Origin: Vicinamibacterales bacterium
Lineage (GTDB): Bacteria; Acidobacteriota; Vicinamibacteria; Vicinamibacterales; UBA8438
DNA length: 11,687 nt
NCBI GenBank assembly: GCA_030745255.1
Contig: JASLOY010000059.1
Span: 1-11,687, forward strand
Direction: 5' to 3'
Every line of letters starts with the position of its first letter. Position 1 is the first letter of the stretch. The notes beneath the pieces are model-generated. The model had not been told where the DNA came from, did not search any database, and was given only the letters and a program-made list of their open reading frames with translations. The position numbers and the translations under genes are program-made. This document shows positions 1 through 7,015 of this stretch, in pieces.

Positions 1-1028
1 TTCGAGCGCTCGTCGAGCACGCGCGGCAACACAATCCGGACCTCGACGAACAGATCTCCAGGTTCGCCACCCTGCGGCGACGGCGCCCCCCGACCTCGCA
101 ATCGAAATCGCTGCCCCGACTGCGTACCCGGCGGAATCCGGACCCGGGCCGACCCACTGATGGTTGGCACATCCACGCGGGCGCCAAGCGCCGCCTCGTG
201 CACGGCGACCGGCACGACGAGATGCAAATCGTCTCCCTCGCGCCGGAACAGCGGATGCGGATCGACGGCTACGGTGACATAGAGATCGCCGGTCGCACCC
301 CCACGCCGCCCGCTGCTGCCCTTGCCTGGTACTCTGATCCGCGTGCCATGCGTGATCCCGGCAGGAATCTGGACCGCAATCGCCTCGGTACGGGAGACGA
401 CACCCTCGGCGCGACAGACGCCGCAGGGACGGTGCCGTCGGCGGCCGGTGCCGCCGCACTGTCCGCACCTCCGTGAAAACACCATGTGTCCGCGTGTCCA
501 TCGAGACTGCCCAGTCCCGGCGCAGGTGACACACCGGCTCTCAGCCAAACGCCGCAGACCGGACCCGCGACAGGCGTCGCATCCCGCGACCCGCATCATG
601 GTGACCTCGCGGGTCCCTCCGCGCATCGCGGCCTCGAAGTCCAGCCGCAGGGCGGTGTGCAGGTCGACGCCGTCGGTGCGTGCTCCCCGAGCGCGACCCG
701 CGCCCGAATCGGCAAAGACATCCGCGAACAGATCTCCAAACGTCGATGCCGCCGCTCCGGAAGAAGCCGCCGAGAAGTCGAAACCCTCGAACTCGACATT
801 GACGCCCTCGGGACCGGAATGGACACTGCCGTGCGTGTCGTAATCCTGCCGTCGCTCTGGATCGATCAGCGTCTCGTAGGCCTCACTGACCCGCCGGAAG
901 AACGCCTCGGCCTCCTGGTCGCCCGGGTTGATATCCGGATGGTGCTTTCGCGCCAAGCGGCGGTAGGCCCGCCTCACATCGCTCGCCGTCGCTGTCCGCT
1001 CAACGCCGAGAATGACGTAGAAGTCCAT
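1..1028 (-). CDS. dnaJ: Type I chaperone DnaJ (Hsp40), 3' end beyond the window
   Basis: Co-chaperone that delivers substrates to DnaK and stimulates its ATPase in the cytoplasm. The visible 342 residues start at ATG 1026-1028 (MDFYVILGVERTA...) and stay open to the window edge. The J domain spans about 1-65, with HPD at 30-32 and the closing SEAYETLIDPERRQDYD. A short linker (about 75-115) is rich in Phe, Ala and Ser but poor in Gly, unlike a classical G/F region. Four zinc motifs follow: CDACRGSG (150), CVTCAGTG (166), CGQCGGTG (188) and CGVCRAEG (202). The fourth lacks the usual Gly after the second Cys. The C-terminal substrate-binding domains begin with IPAGITHGTRIRVPGKG (221). It lies 93 nt downstream of dnaK on the same strand, so it is probably co-transcribed. 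Only a weak AGGG Shine-Dalgarno precedes the ATG. It could be the DnaJ paralogue of a two-copy genome; family assignment is secure. Confidence 0.95.
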   Translation of the reverse strand, partial: MDFYVILGVERTATASDVRRAYRRLARKHHPDINPGDQEAEAFFRRVSEAYETLIDPERRQDYDTHGSVHSGPEGVNVEFEGFDFSAASSGAAASTFGDLFADVFADSGAGRARGARTDGVDLHTALRLDFEAAMRGGTREVTMMRVAGCDACRGSGLRRLAESRCVTCAGTGQSRWTRGHMVFSRRCGQCGGTGRRRHRPCGVCRAEGVVSRTEAIAVQIPAGITHGTRIRVPGKGSSGRRGGATGDLYVTVAVDPHPLFRREGDDLHLVVPVAVHEAALGARVDVPTISGSARVRIPPGTQSGQRFRLRGRGAPSPQGGEPGDLFVEVRIVLPRVLDERS

Positions 1029-1040
1029 GTGACCCTATGC

Positions 1041-1077
1041 ACCAGCAGTCAGAAAATAAGAGGCAGGAGCTGCTGGT
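1041..1077 (-). other. Inverted repeat in the dnaK-dnaJ spacer
   Basis: Perfect 8-bp arms ACCAGCAG (1041-1048) and CTGCTGGT (1070-1077) enclose a 21-nt AT-richer loop. In the minus-strand mRNA this would form a stem-loop ending about 12 nt before the dnaJ start codon. There is no U-tract after it, so it does not look like an intrinsic terminator. It could be an RNA-processing or stability element that sets the DnaK:DnaJ ratio, which is inference. Confidence 0.4.
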
Positions 1078-1121
1078 TGGCTTCGCCGACCTCCACGGCT
1101 GGCTCTTGGCACATCTCTGTC

Positions 1122-3041
1122 CTACTTGTTGTCTTCAACCACCTCGGCGTCGATGACCTCGCCCTCCGAGGCGTCGGTCGATGCGGCGTCGCCGCTGCCC
1201 GTTGCGCCTGCCCCACCGTCCGAGTCTGGTGGAGTCTCGCTGCTGGCCTGCTTGTACATCGCCTCTGCCGCCTTGTGCTGGACAGACGTCAGCCGCTCCA
1301 TCGCCTGTCTCAACGCCGCGCTGTCGTCCGACTCGAGCGCCTTCTTCACATCGGCAATCGCGCTCTCGATCGGTTCACGGTCAGAGGCCGGCAGCTTGTC
1401 TCCCGCGTCCTTGATCATCCGCTCGGCCGTGTAGACCGCCTGATCGGCCTGGTTGCGCGTTTCGATCTCTTCTTTCCGCTGCTTGTCTTCCTCAGAGTGT
1501 GATTCGGCTTCCCGCATCATCTGCTCGACCTCTTCCTTGGCGAGCCCACTCGATGCCGTGATCGTGATCTTCTGCTCCTTGCCGGTTCCTTTGTCCTTGG
1601 CCGACACGTTGACAATGCCGTTGGCGTCGATATCGAATGCGACCTCGATCTGCGGGACCCCGCGCGGCGCCGGTGGCAACCCAACGAGCTGGAATCTGCC
1701 GAGCGTGCGGTTGTCCCGTGACATCGGACGCTCCCCCTGCAACACATGCACCTCGACGCTTGTTTGACTGTCAGCCGCCGTCGAGAAGATCTCACTCTTC
1801 TTGCTGGGAATGGTGGTGTTCCGCTCGATCAGCGTCGTCATGACGCCCCCCAACGTCTCGATGCCGAGCGAGAGTGGCGTCACGTCCAGGAGCAAGAGAT
1901 CCTTGACCTCGCCGGCCAGCACGCCCGCCTGCAGTGCGGCGCCAACCGCAACGACCTCGTCCGGGTTGACCCCCTTGTGGGTATCCTTGCCGAACAGCTC
2001 CTTGACGATCGCCTGAACCCGCGGCACCCGCGTCGAGCCGCCGACCATGACGACCTCGTCGATCTGCGACGCATCCAGTCCGGCGTCCGACAAGGCCCGC
2101 TTGACCGGCTCGACCGTCTTCTGCAGCAGTTCCTCGACCAACTGCTCGAAACGCGACCGACTCAGCGTCATCGCCAAGTGCTTCGGCCCGGACTGATCGG
2201 CGGTGACGAACGGCAGGTTGATCTCGGTCTCGACGACGGTGGACAGCTCCATCTTTGCCTTCTCCGCCGCCTCCTTGAGCCGCTGCAGCGCCATCCGATC
2301 GTTGCGGAGGTCGATTCCGTCGCTCTTCTTGAACTCGTCGGCTATCCACTCGATGATGCGTTGGTCGAGGTTATCGCCGCCCAGGTGCGTATCGCCGTTG
2401 GTGGCTTTGACTTCCACCACGCCCTCGCCGACTTCGAGAATCGAGATGTCGAATGTGCCACCACCGAAGTCGTAGACCGCGATCGTTTCGTCCTTCTTCT
2501 TGTCGAGCCCGTACGCCAGAGCCGCGGCCGTTGGCTCGTTCACGATCCGGAGCACCTCGAGCCCGGCGATCTGTCCGGCATCCTTGGTCGCCTGTCGCTG
2601 GGCGTCGTTGAAGTAGGCGGGGACGGTGATGACCGCCTGGGCGACCGACTGGCCGAGATATTCCTCGGCGGCCTGTCTGAGCTTTTGCAGGATCATGGCG
2701 GAGATCTCTGGGGGTGACGACTCCTTTCCGCCAGCTTTGACCCGGGCATCGCCGTTCGAGGATTTCACCACCTCGTACGGCACCATCTTCATCTCTTCAT
2801 TGACCTCGTCGTACTTGCGTCCCATGAAGCGTTTGATGGAGAACACCGTGTTCTCGGGGTTGGTCACCGCTTGACGCTTGGCTACCTGCCCCACCAGCCG
2901 CTCACCGGACTTTGCAAATGCCACGATGGACGGAGTGATTCTGTTGCCCTCGGGATTGGTCACGACGACCGGTTCTCCGCCTTCCATGACAGAGACGACG
3001 GAGTTGGTCGTCCCGAGATCGATTCCAATTACCTTTCCCAT
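1122..3041 (-). CDS. dnaK: Molecular chaperone DnaK (Hsp70)
   Basis: ATP-dependent cytoplasmic chaperone. The 639-residue product has the normal bacterial length (E. coli 638). Phosphate-binding GIDLGTTNS lies at 6-14, the second nucleotide-binding signature VYDFGGGTFDIS at 189-200, and VVMVGGSTRVP at 330-340. The interdomain linker DLLLLDVTPLSLG lies at 381-393, followed by the beta-sandwich substrate-binding domain and the helical lid from about 500. The C-terminus is a low-complexity Gly/Ser/Asp tail ending EGEVIDAEVVEDNK, the conserved acidic EEVD-like end of bacterial DnaK. The ATG at 3039-3041 is preceded by AGAGGA with 9 nt spacing. It is the first gene of a dnaK-dnaJ unit; grpE is not adjacent. 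A strong promoter lies upstream at 3114-3142. No CIRCE, HAIR or sigma32-like sequence was found there, so heat regulation is not explained by an obvious site. Confidence 0.99.
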   Translation of the reverse strand: MGKVIGIDLGTTNSVVSVMEGGEPVVVTNPEGNRITPSIVAFAKSGERLVGQVAKRQAVTNPENTVFSIKRFMGRKYDEVNEEMKMVPYEVVKSSNGDARVKAGGKESSPPEISAMILQKLRQAAEEYLGQSVAQAVITVPAYFNDAQRQATKDAGQIAGLEVLRIVNEPTAAALAYGLDKKKDETIAVYDFGGGTFDISILEVGEGVVEVKATNGDTHLGGDNLDQRIIEWIADEFKKSDGIDLRNDRMALQRLKEAAEKAKMELSTVVETEINLPFVTADQSGPKHLAMTLSRSRFEQLVEELLQKTVEPVKRALSDAGLDASQIDEVVMVGGSTRVPRVQAIVKELFGKDTHKGVNPDEVVAVGAALQAGVLAGEVKDLLLLDVTPLSLGIETLGGVMTTLIERNTTIPSKKSEIFSTAADSQTSVEVHVLQGERPMSRDNRTLGRFQLVGLPPAPRGVPQIEVAFDIDANGIVNVSAKDKGTGKEQKITITASSGLAKEEVEQMMREAESHSEEDKQRKEEIETRNQADQAVYTAERMIKDAGDKLPASDREPIESAIADVKKALESDDSAALRQAMERLTSVQHKAAEAMYKQASSETPPDSDGGAGATGSGDAASTDASEGEVIDAEVVEDNK

Positions 3042-3077
3042 AACACCATTTCCTCTAATAGTTTAAGTTCGATTGCC

Positions 3078-3108
3078 AAGCATAGGGCGACACCAAGACA
3101 TAATGCTT
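3078..3108 (-). other. Dyad at the predicted 5' end of the dnaK transcript
   Basis: Perfect 6-bp arms AAGCAT (3078-3083) and ATGCTT (3103-3108) flank 19 nt. With the -10 box at 3114-3119 the transcription start should fall near 3106-3107, so the dyad occupies roughly +1 to +31. It could be an operator for a repressor or a 5' mRNA hairpin that affects stability. The sequence does not match CIRCE or HAIR consensus. Short arms make chance possible. Confidence 0.35.
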
Positions 3109-3113
3109 ATAAA

Positions 3114-3142
3114 AGTATAAAATATGAGCGCGTTATTGTCAA
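3114..3142 (-). promoter_or_regulatory. Near-consensus sigma70-type promoter of dnaK-dnaJ
   Basis: On the minus strand the -35 box TTGACA (3137-3142) is a perfect consensus. It is followed by a 17-nt spacer (3120-3136) and the -10 box TATACT (3114-3119, 5 of 6 consensus). The start site is predicted near 3106-3107, giving a leader of about 65 nt to the dnaK ATG. The -10 box overlaps a small dyad, TTATA-AAAG-TATAA (3107-3120). Such a strong vegetative promoter suggests high basal expression, possibly held down by a repressor. Confidence 0.75.
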
Positions 3143-3321
3143 TTCATACAACATGAGTGGCTCCCGCCCGCTGCTGACGCTGGCTACAGCCACGGCAAAG
3201 GCCTGAGTTGCCCGCGAGCATGCCTCTTTTTGACGCAGTAGGGCCGTGAGAAATGCCTCGCTCGTGATGCGCCGGCGACCGCATCCTCCAGTCGGATTGA
3301 GGGGGAATCTCACTGCCAGCC

Positions 3322-3330
3322 TGCTAGAAT
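3322..3330 (+). promoter_or_regulatory. Candidate extended -10 promoter of the PBP1A gene
   Basis: TGCTAGAAT matches the extended -10 pattern TGnTAnAAT. The only -35-like sequence is TTGAGG at 3298-3303, with an overlong 21-nt gap, so the extended -10 would have to carry recognition. The predicted start would lie only a few bases before the AAAGGAG ribosome binding site, which gives a very short leader and lowers confidence. Confidence 0.3.
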
Positions 3331-3350
3331 AGAGGGCTAAAGGAGCCCGC

Positions 3351-5630
3351 GTGGCGCGATCCAAGAACCGGTTCGTCAATCAGGCCAAGCTCATATTTCT
3401 TTTCGTCTTGGCGGCACTGGCCGGCGGTGTCAGCGGCGTGCTGTTCGCCTATTCGCCAGACCTGCCCGAAGTGTCGACGCTCGACGATTATGCGCCGAAC
3501 ACCATCACCCGGGTCTTTGCCGCCGGCGGCGAGGAGATCGGCCAGTTCTCCACCGAGCGACGGGTCGTCATCGGCTACGACGACATCCCCGAGGTGCTGC
3601 GACAGGCGCTCATCTCCTCCGAGGACGCCGGCTTCTTCAGTCACTTCGGATTCGATCTCCGGCGGCTGGGAATAACGGCGGTCCAGAACGTCCTGCGCTG
3701 GCGTCGGTACGGGGCGAGCACCCTGACCATGCAGCTGGCGAGGCACGTGTCACTGGGCGGGGCGGCTCCGCTGGGTATCGAGAAATATTGGAGCCGGAAG
3801 ATCAGTGAGGCGATGCTCACCATCCAGATCGAGAAACGGTATACCAAGCGCGAAATCCTCACCCTGTATTGCAACCAGATGTATCTCGGCAGCGGAGCCT
3901 ACGGCGTCGAGGCCGCTTCGCGGCTGTACTTCGGCAAGCCGGCGATCGACCTGGAGCTTGCCGAAGCAGCGTTGATCGCCGGCATCTTCCAGAGACCGTC
4001 GCGGCAGAGCCCGCTCCTCAACCCCGATCTGGCTCGTGCCCGACGCGACTACGTGCTGGGTGAGATGGCTGACAACGGCTACATCACTCGGTCCGAGGCG
4101 GACGCGGCGATCGCCAGCGAGATCGTGCTTGCAGAGCGGACACCGCAGCGCCAGTCGGTCGCGCCATACTTTGTCGAGGAGGTGCGGCAGCATCTCGAGG
4201 CCGGTTACGGCGCCGGATCGTTGTACGAAGACGGGCTCGAGGTGCACACGACTCTGGATGCCAGGCTGCAGGCGGCGGCCGACGCCGCGGTCGAACGACA
4301 GCTGCGCGTGCTCGACAAGCGTCTAGGCTTCCGTCTGCCCACCCGCAACGTCGTCGCCGATGGCGAGACGGTCGAAGACTTCACAGACGGGCGGTGGCGA
4401 TTCGAGATCTCGGCGGGTGACGTCGTGCCGGCGGTCGTGACCGGTACCGAAGGCGGAGCGATTCAGGCTCGGGTCGGACGCTTTACGACCACGATGACGC
4501 GCGAACGGTTTGCCTGGACCCGGCGTCGGTCGGGCAGCGAGCTCGTCGAAACGGGGGATCTCATCGAGGTGCGGGTTCTCGCAATCGACGAGGCCGGCGG
4601 CAAGATGACCACCGAGCTCGAGCAGGAGCCGGAGGTCGAAGGCGCATTGATCGCGCTCGACAACCGCACCGGGCAGACTCTGGCGATGGTGGGAGGCTTC
4701 AGTTTCGACCGTAGCAAGTTCAACCGCGCCACCCAGGCCCAACGCCAGCTCGGCTCCCTGTTCAAGGGCATCGTCTTCACGGCGGCCATCGATCGCGGAT
4801 ACACGCCAACGTCGATCATCATGGACGAACCGGTGTGCTTTGACGCCGGCCCGTTCCAGGAGCCCTACTGTCCCGCCAACTACAAGAATGAGTTTCTGGG
4901 CCCGATCACGCTGCGACATGCGCTGGAACGATCCATCAACATGCCGGCTGTTCAGATAATGAACGAGATGGGGCCGGAGGCGGTCGTCGCCTATGCCCCG
5001 CGGTTTGGCATCACCTCAGAGGTTCCGCCGTTCCTCTCCGTCGCGCTCGGGTCGGCGGAGACGACACTCGAGGAAATCACCAGCGCTTATTCGGTCTTCC
5101 CGAACCGCGGCATCCGGATGACACCGTACCAGATCACCAAGATTGTCGACCGCGATGGGAAGATGCTCGAAGAGAACCGACCCGAGGCGAACGACGCCAT
5201 CGGCGCCGGCACCGCCTATGTGATGCTGAACATCCTCCGCGGCGTCATCGCGCGCGGCACGGGTCAGAGCGCACGGTCGCTTGGGTGGCCGCTCGGAGGC
5301 AAGACCGGCACGGTCGATGACTTTACCGACGGGTGGTTCATCGGCTTCGACCCGGACATCACGGTTGGCGTCTGGATAGGATTCGATCAGAAGCGCTCGC
5401 TGGGAAACAGCCAAGATGGCGCCACCGTCGCGCTCCCGATCTGGCGGGAGTTCATGGGAGCGTACATCGAGGATCGCCAGGCGCCAAACGGGTTCGTTCC
5501 CCCGAACAACATTGTCTTCGTGACGGTCGACCGCGCCACCGGCGAAGTGGCCGAACCCTGGGCGTCCAACGCCATTCAGGAGGCGTTCATTGTGGGCACG
5601 CAACCAGGTAGTCTGTTTGAACAACCCTGA
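3351..5630 (+). CDS. mrcA: Class A penicillin-binding protein, PBP1A family
   Basis: Bifunctional inner-membrane enzyme that polymerises lipid II into glycan strands and cross-links stem peptides on the periplasmic side. The 759-residue protein has a basic N-terminus and a transmembrane anchor (about 14-34). The GT51 glycosyltransferase domain has catalytic E91 in SSEDAGFFSHFGFD, then GASTLTMQLAR (121-131) and the NQMYLGSGAYGVEAAS motif. A central region (about 320-420) resembles the OB-like insert of PBP1A. The transpeptidase domain has SLFK with nucleophile S469, SIN at 528-530 and KTGT at 651-654. GTG at 3351 is chosen because AAAGGAG sits 5 nt upstream and the protein begins sensibly just before the membrane anchor. 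C496 and C507 lie between the SxxK and SxN motifs and could form a disulfide. It stands alone, divergent from dnaK and convergent with prfB. The gene symbol is by family; a genome may have several paralogues. Confidence 0.95.
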   Translation: MARSKNRFVNQAKLIFLFVLAALAGGVSGVLFAYSPDLPEVSTLDDYAPNTITRVFAAGGEEIGQFSTERRVVIGYDDIPEVLRQALISSEDAGFFSHFGFDLRRLGITAVQNVLRWRRYGASTLTMQLARHVSLGGAAPLGIEKYWSRKISEAMLTIQIEKRYTKREILTLYCNQMYLGSGAYGVEAASRLYFGKPAIDLELAEAALIAGIFQRPSRQSPLLNPDLARARRDYVLGEMADNGYITRSEADAAIASEIVLAERTPQRQSVAPYFVEEVRQHLEAGYGAGSLYEDGLEVHTTLDARLQAAADAAVERQLRVLDKRLGFRLPTRNVVADGETVEDFTDGRWRFEISAGDVVPAVVTGTEGGAIQARVGRFTTTMTRERFAWTRRRSGSELVETGDLIEVRVLAIDEAGGKMTTELEQEPEVEGALIALDNRTGQTLAMVGGFSFDRSKFNRATQAQRQLGSLFKGIVFTAAIDRGYTPTSIIMDEPVCFDAGPFQEPYCPANYKNEFLGPITLRHALERSINMPAVQIMNEMGPEAVVAYAPRFGITSEVPPFLSVALGSAETTLEEITSAYSVFPNRGIRMTPYQITKIVDRDGKMLEENRPEANDAIGAGTAYVMLNILRGVIARGTGQSARSLGWPLGGKTGTVDDFTDGWFIGFDPDITVGVWIGFDQKRSLGNSQDGATVALPIWREFMGAYIEDRQAPNGFVPPNNIVFVTVDRATGEVAEPWASNAIQEAFIVGTQPGSLFEQP

Positions 5631-5641
5631 CAATAAGCAGG

Positions 5642-5820
5642 AGTCAGAAGTCAGAAGGTAGAAGTCAGAAGAAGCTTGAAGGCTTCGCCAGCTTCTGGTC
5701 AGAGCCTTGACCGGCTACCCGGTCTGCCGCACTCCAAGTCCACAACCGAAAACGAATGCCAGCGCCGGTCACGGCGCTCACGCCCCTTCTGACCTCTGAC
5801 TTCTGCCTTCTGACTTCTTC
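5642..5820. repeat. Inverted pair of heptamer-repeat arms (MITE/REP-like)
   Basis: The left arm, just after the PBP1A stop, is built of 7-mers: AGTCAGA (5642), AGTCAGA (5649), AGGTAGA (5656), AGTCAGA (5663). The right arm reads on the minus strand AGTCAGA, AGGCAGA, AGTCAGA, GGTCAGA. The segments 5646-5671 and 5793-5818 form an inverted repeat of 26 bp with 24 matches, separated by 121 bp. Both arms carry the same off-consensus unit (AGGYAGA), which favours one palindromic element over two independent tandem arrays. The right arm lies inside the 3' end of prfB. No transposase is encoded. Confidence 0.75.
5761..5778. terminator. GC hairpin at the convergent prfB / PBP1A ends
   Basis: AGCGCCG (5761-5767) and CGGCGCT (5772-5778) form a perfect 7-bp stem with loop GTCA, beginning in the last base of the prfB stop codon. 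Being symmetric and placed between convergent genes, it could end transcription from both sides. No T-tract follows on either strand, so canonical intrinsic termination is uncertain; it may act as a 3' stabiliser or work with Rho. Confidence 0.45.
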
Positions 5821-6948
5821 GTCGGCGGCGCGCCGTGCGCCGCCGACGCCTTCTGCATCAGATACGCTTTGATGAACGGGTCGAAGTCTCCGTCGAGCAC
5901 GCGATCCACGGCGCCGACCTCGAACTTCGTGCGGACATCCTTCACCATCTGGTAGGGGTGAAGGACATAGTTGCGTATCTGACTCCCGAACGCGATGTCC
6001 TTCTTCTCACCGCCGATCTGGTCCAACTTCTCCTGCTGTTCCTTCTGCTTGAGATCGAAGAGCCTCGCCTTGAGCACCTTCATCGCGGCATCGCGGTTGC
6101 GATGCTGTGACCGTTCGTTCTGACACGACACGACGATGTTGGTCGGGAGGTGTGTGATCCGGACCGCCGAATCGGTCACGTTGACGTGCTGGCCGCCGGC
6201 GCCGCTCGACCGATAGGTATCGATCCGGAGGTCCTTCTCGTCGATCTCGATCTCGACGTCATCGGGCAACTCGGGCCAGACAAATACCGACGCGAACGAC
6301 GTATGACGCCGTGCCGCCTGGTCGAAGGGCGAGATCCTGACGAGCCGATGCACACCGGCTTCCGCGAGAAGCAGCCCGTAGGCGTAATCACCGGTGACGG
6401 TCAAGGTTGCCGCCTTGACCCCCGCCTCGTCTCCAGGCTGCCACTCGATGATCTCGACTTTGAAGTCGCGTCGCTCAGCCCAACGCAGATACGCGCGTGC
6501 GAGCATCTCGGCCCAATCCTGCGACTCGGTACCGCCGGCGCCGGGGTGGATCGTGAGAATGGCGTTCTTGTCATCGTGCTCGCCACCGAGCATCTTCTTG
6601 ATCTCGCCGGTCTCCACTTCCGTGGAGAGCGCGTCGAGCGCCGCCTGCAGGTCATCATCAACCGCCTCGCCCTGACCGGCCCAGTCGACCAGCACCTCGA
6701 GGTCGCTCACCTTCTGGCGCAATGAATCGGCGAGGTCGCGATCGTCCTGCAGACGCCGACGGCGACGCAGCACCTGCTGCGCCTGGTCGGGATCTTTCCA
6801 GAAATCCGGCGCCGCGGCTTTCGCCTCGAGCGCCGTCAGTTCCTCGGCAGCATGTGCCGCGTCAAAGATAGCCGCGCAATGCAGTCGACCGCTCCACCAG
6901 CTCTTCATATCGTCGGATCTGTTCCTCGAGCTCCACTGCCACTGTCAT
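5778..6948 (-). CDS. prfB: Peptide chain release factor 2, programmed +1 frameshift
   Basis: RF2 recognises UGA and UAA stop codons and triggers peptide release in the ribosome. The gene is in two frames. Frame 1 runs from ATG 6946-6948 (or GTG 6940-6942) to ALRGYL and an in-frame TGA at 6862-6864. After skipping T6864, translation continues DAAHAAEEL... from 6863 to the stop at 5778-5780. The joined product is about 389 residues (387 from the GTG). It has SPF at about 206-208 (stop codon recognition) and GAGGQ ending near 253 (peptidyl hydrolysis), as in E. coli RF2. GAGGAGG abuts the ATG with no spacer but lies 6 nt before the GTG, so the GTG may be the true start. An ORF call beginning MKSWWSGRL at 6908 is in the wrong frame for the N-terminus. 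The last 13 residues (KKSEGRSQRSEGA) are encoded by a heptamer repeat. lnt lies 67 nt upstream on the same strand. Confidence 0.97.
6861..6867 (-). promoter_or_regulatory. prfB autoregulatory frameshift site CTT TGA C
   Basis: The minus strand reads GGC TAT CTT TGA C, the slip codon CTT followed by the slowly read stop TGA-C, after the conserved LRGY. When RF2 is scarce the ribosome slips +1 and makes RF2, so the protein controls its own synthesis. In E. coli a Shine-Dalgarno-like AGGGGG sits just upstream of the slip codon; here the equivalent bases are CGCGGC, a much weaker match to the anti-Shine-Dalgarno sequence. Confidence 0.95.
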
Positions 6949-6990
6949 CCTCCTCACTACGCTTCCCGCTGACACGCTGTCTGCTCATCC

Positions 6991-7010
6991 GGCTTCAGGC
7001 TGCAAGCTGC
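6991..7010 (-). repeat. Short imperfect heptad repeats upstream of prfB
   Basis: In the 67-nt lnt-prfB spacer the minus strand reads GCAGCTT GCAGCCT GAAGCC, about three imperfect 7-bp units. Period 7 is the same as in the repeat after prfB, but the unit sequence differs. It is short enough to be chance. Confidence 0.3.
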
Positions 7011-7015
7011 GGGCG

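Larger units (their letters stand above)
3042..3350. other. Divergent dnaK / PBP1A intergenic region
   Basis: This 309-nt gene-free stretch separates two divergently transcribed genes. Its left part (about 3050-3150) is strikingly AT-rich against the GC-rich genes and holds the dnaK promoter and leader. The right part (about 3160-3340) is GC-rich, without a convincing ORF or RNA gene. It ends in a candidate extended -10 box and the PBP1A ribosome binding site (AAAGGAG, 3339-3345). Confidence 0.85.

Noticed and set aside
486..1502. 338-codon plus-strand ORF across dnaJ and the dnaK end
   Set aside because: It lies antisense to dnaJ and dnaK, spans their spacer, and its product resembles no family.
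1746..2717. 323-codon plus-strand ORF opposite dnaK
   Set aside because: Antisense shadow of a certain dnaK; its product is Arg/Leu/Asp-rich with no recognisable domain, as expected from high-GC codon bias.
3060..3160. CIRCE, HAIR or sigma32 heat-shock element upstream of dnaK
   Set aside because: I looked for TTAGCACTC/GAGTGCTAA, CTTGAGT/ACTCAAG and sigma32-type boxes on both strands and saw none.
3107..3379. 90-codon minus-strand ORF in the dnaK-PBP1A spacer
   Set aside because: It would overlap the PBP1A start and the dnaK promoter and resembles no protein; the spacer is better explained as regulatory.
5642..5820. CRISPR array or insertion sequence
   Set aside because: The units are 7 bp without spacers, there is no transposase or cas gene, and the element spans less than 200 bp.
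6865..6908. N-terminus MKSWWSGRLHCAAIF for RF2
   Set aside because: This is the post-frameshift frame extended upstream; the real N-terminus is in the other frame, ending LRGYL before TGA C.
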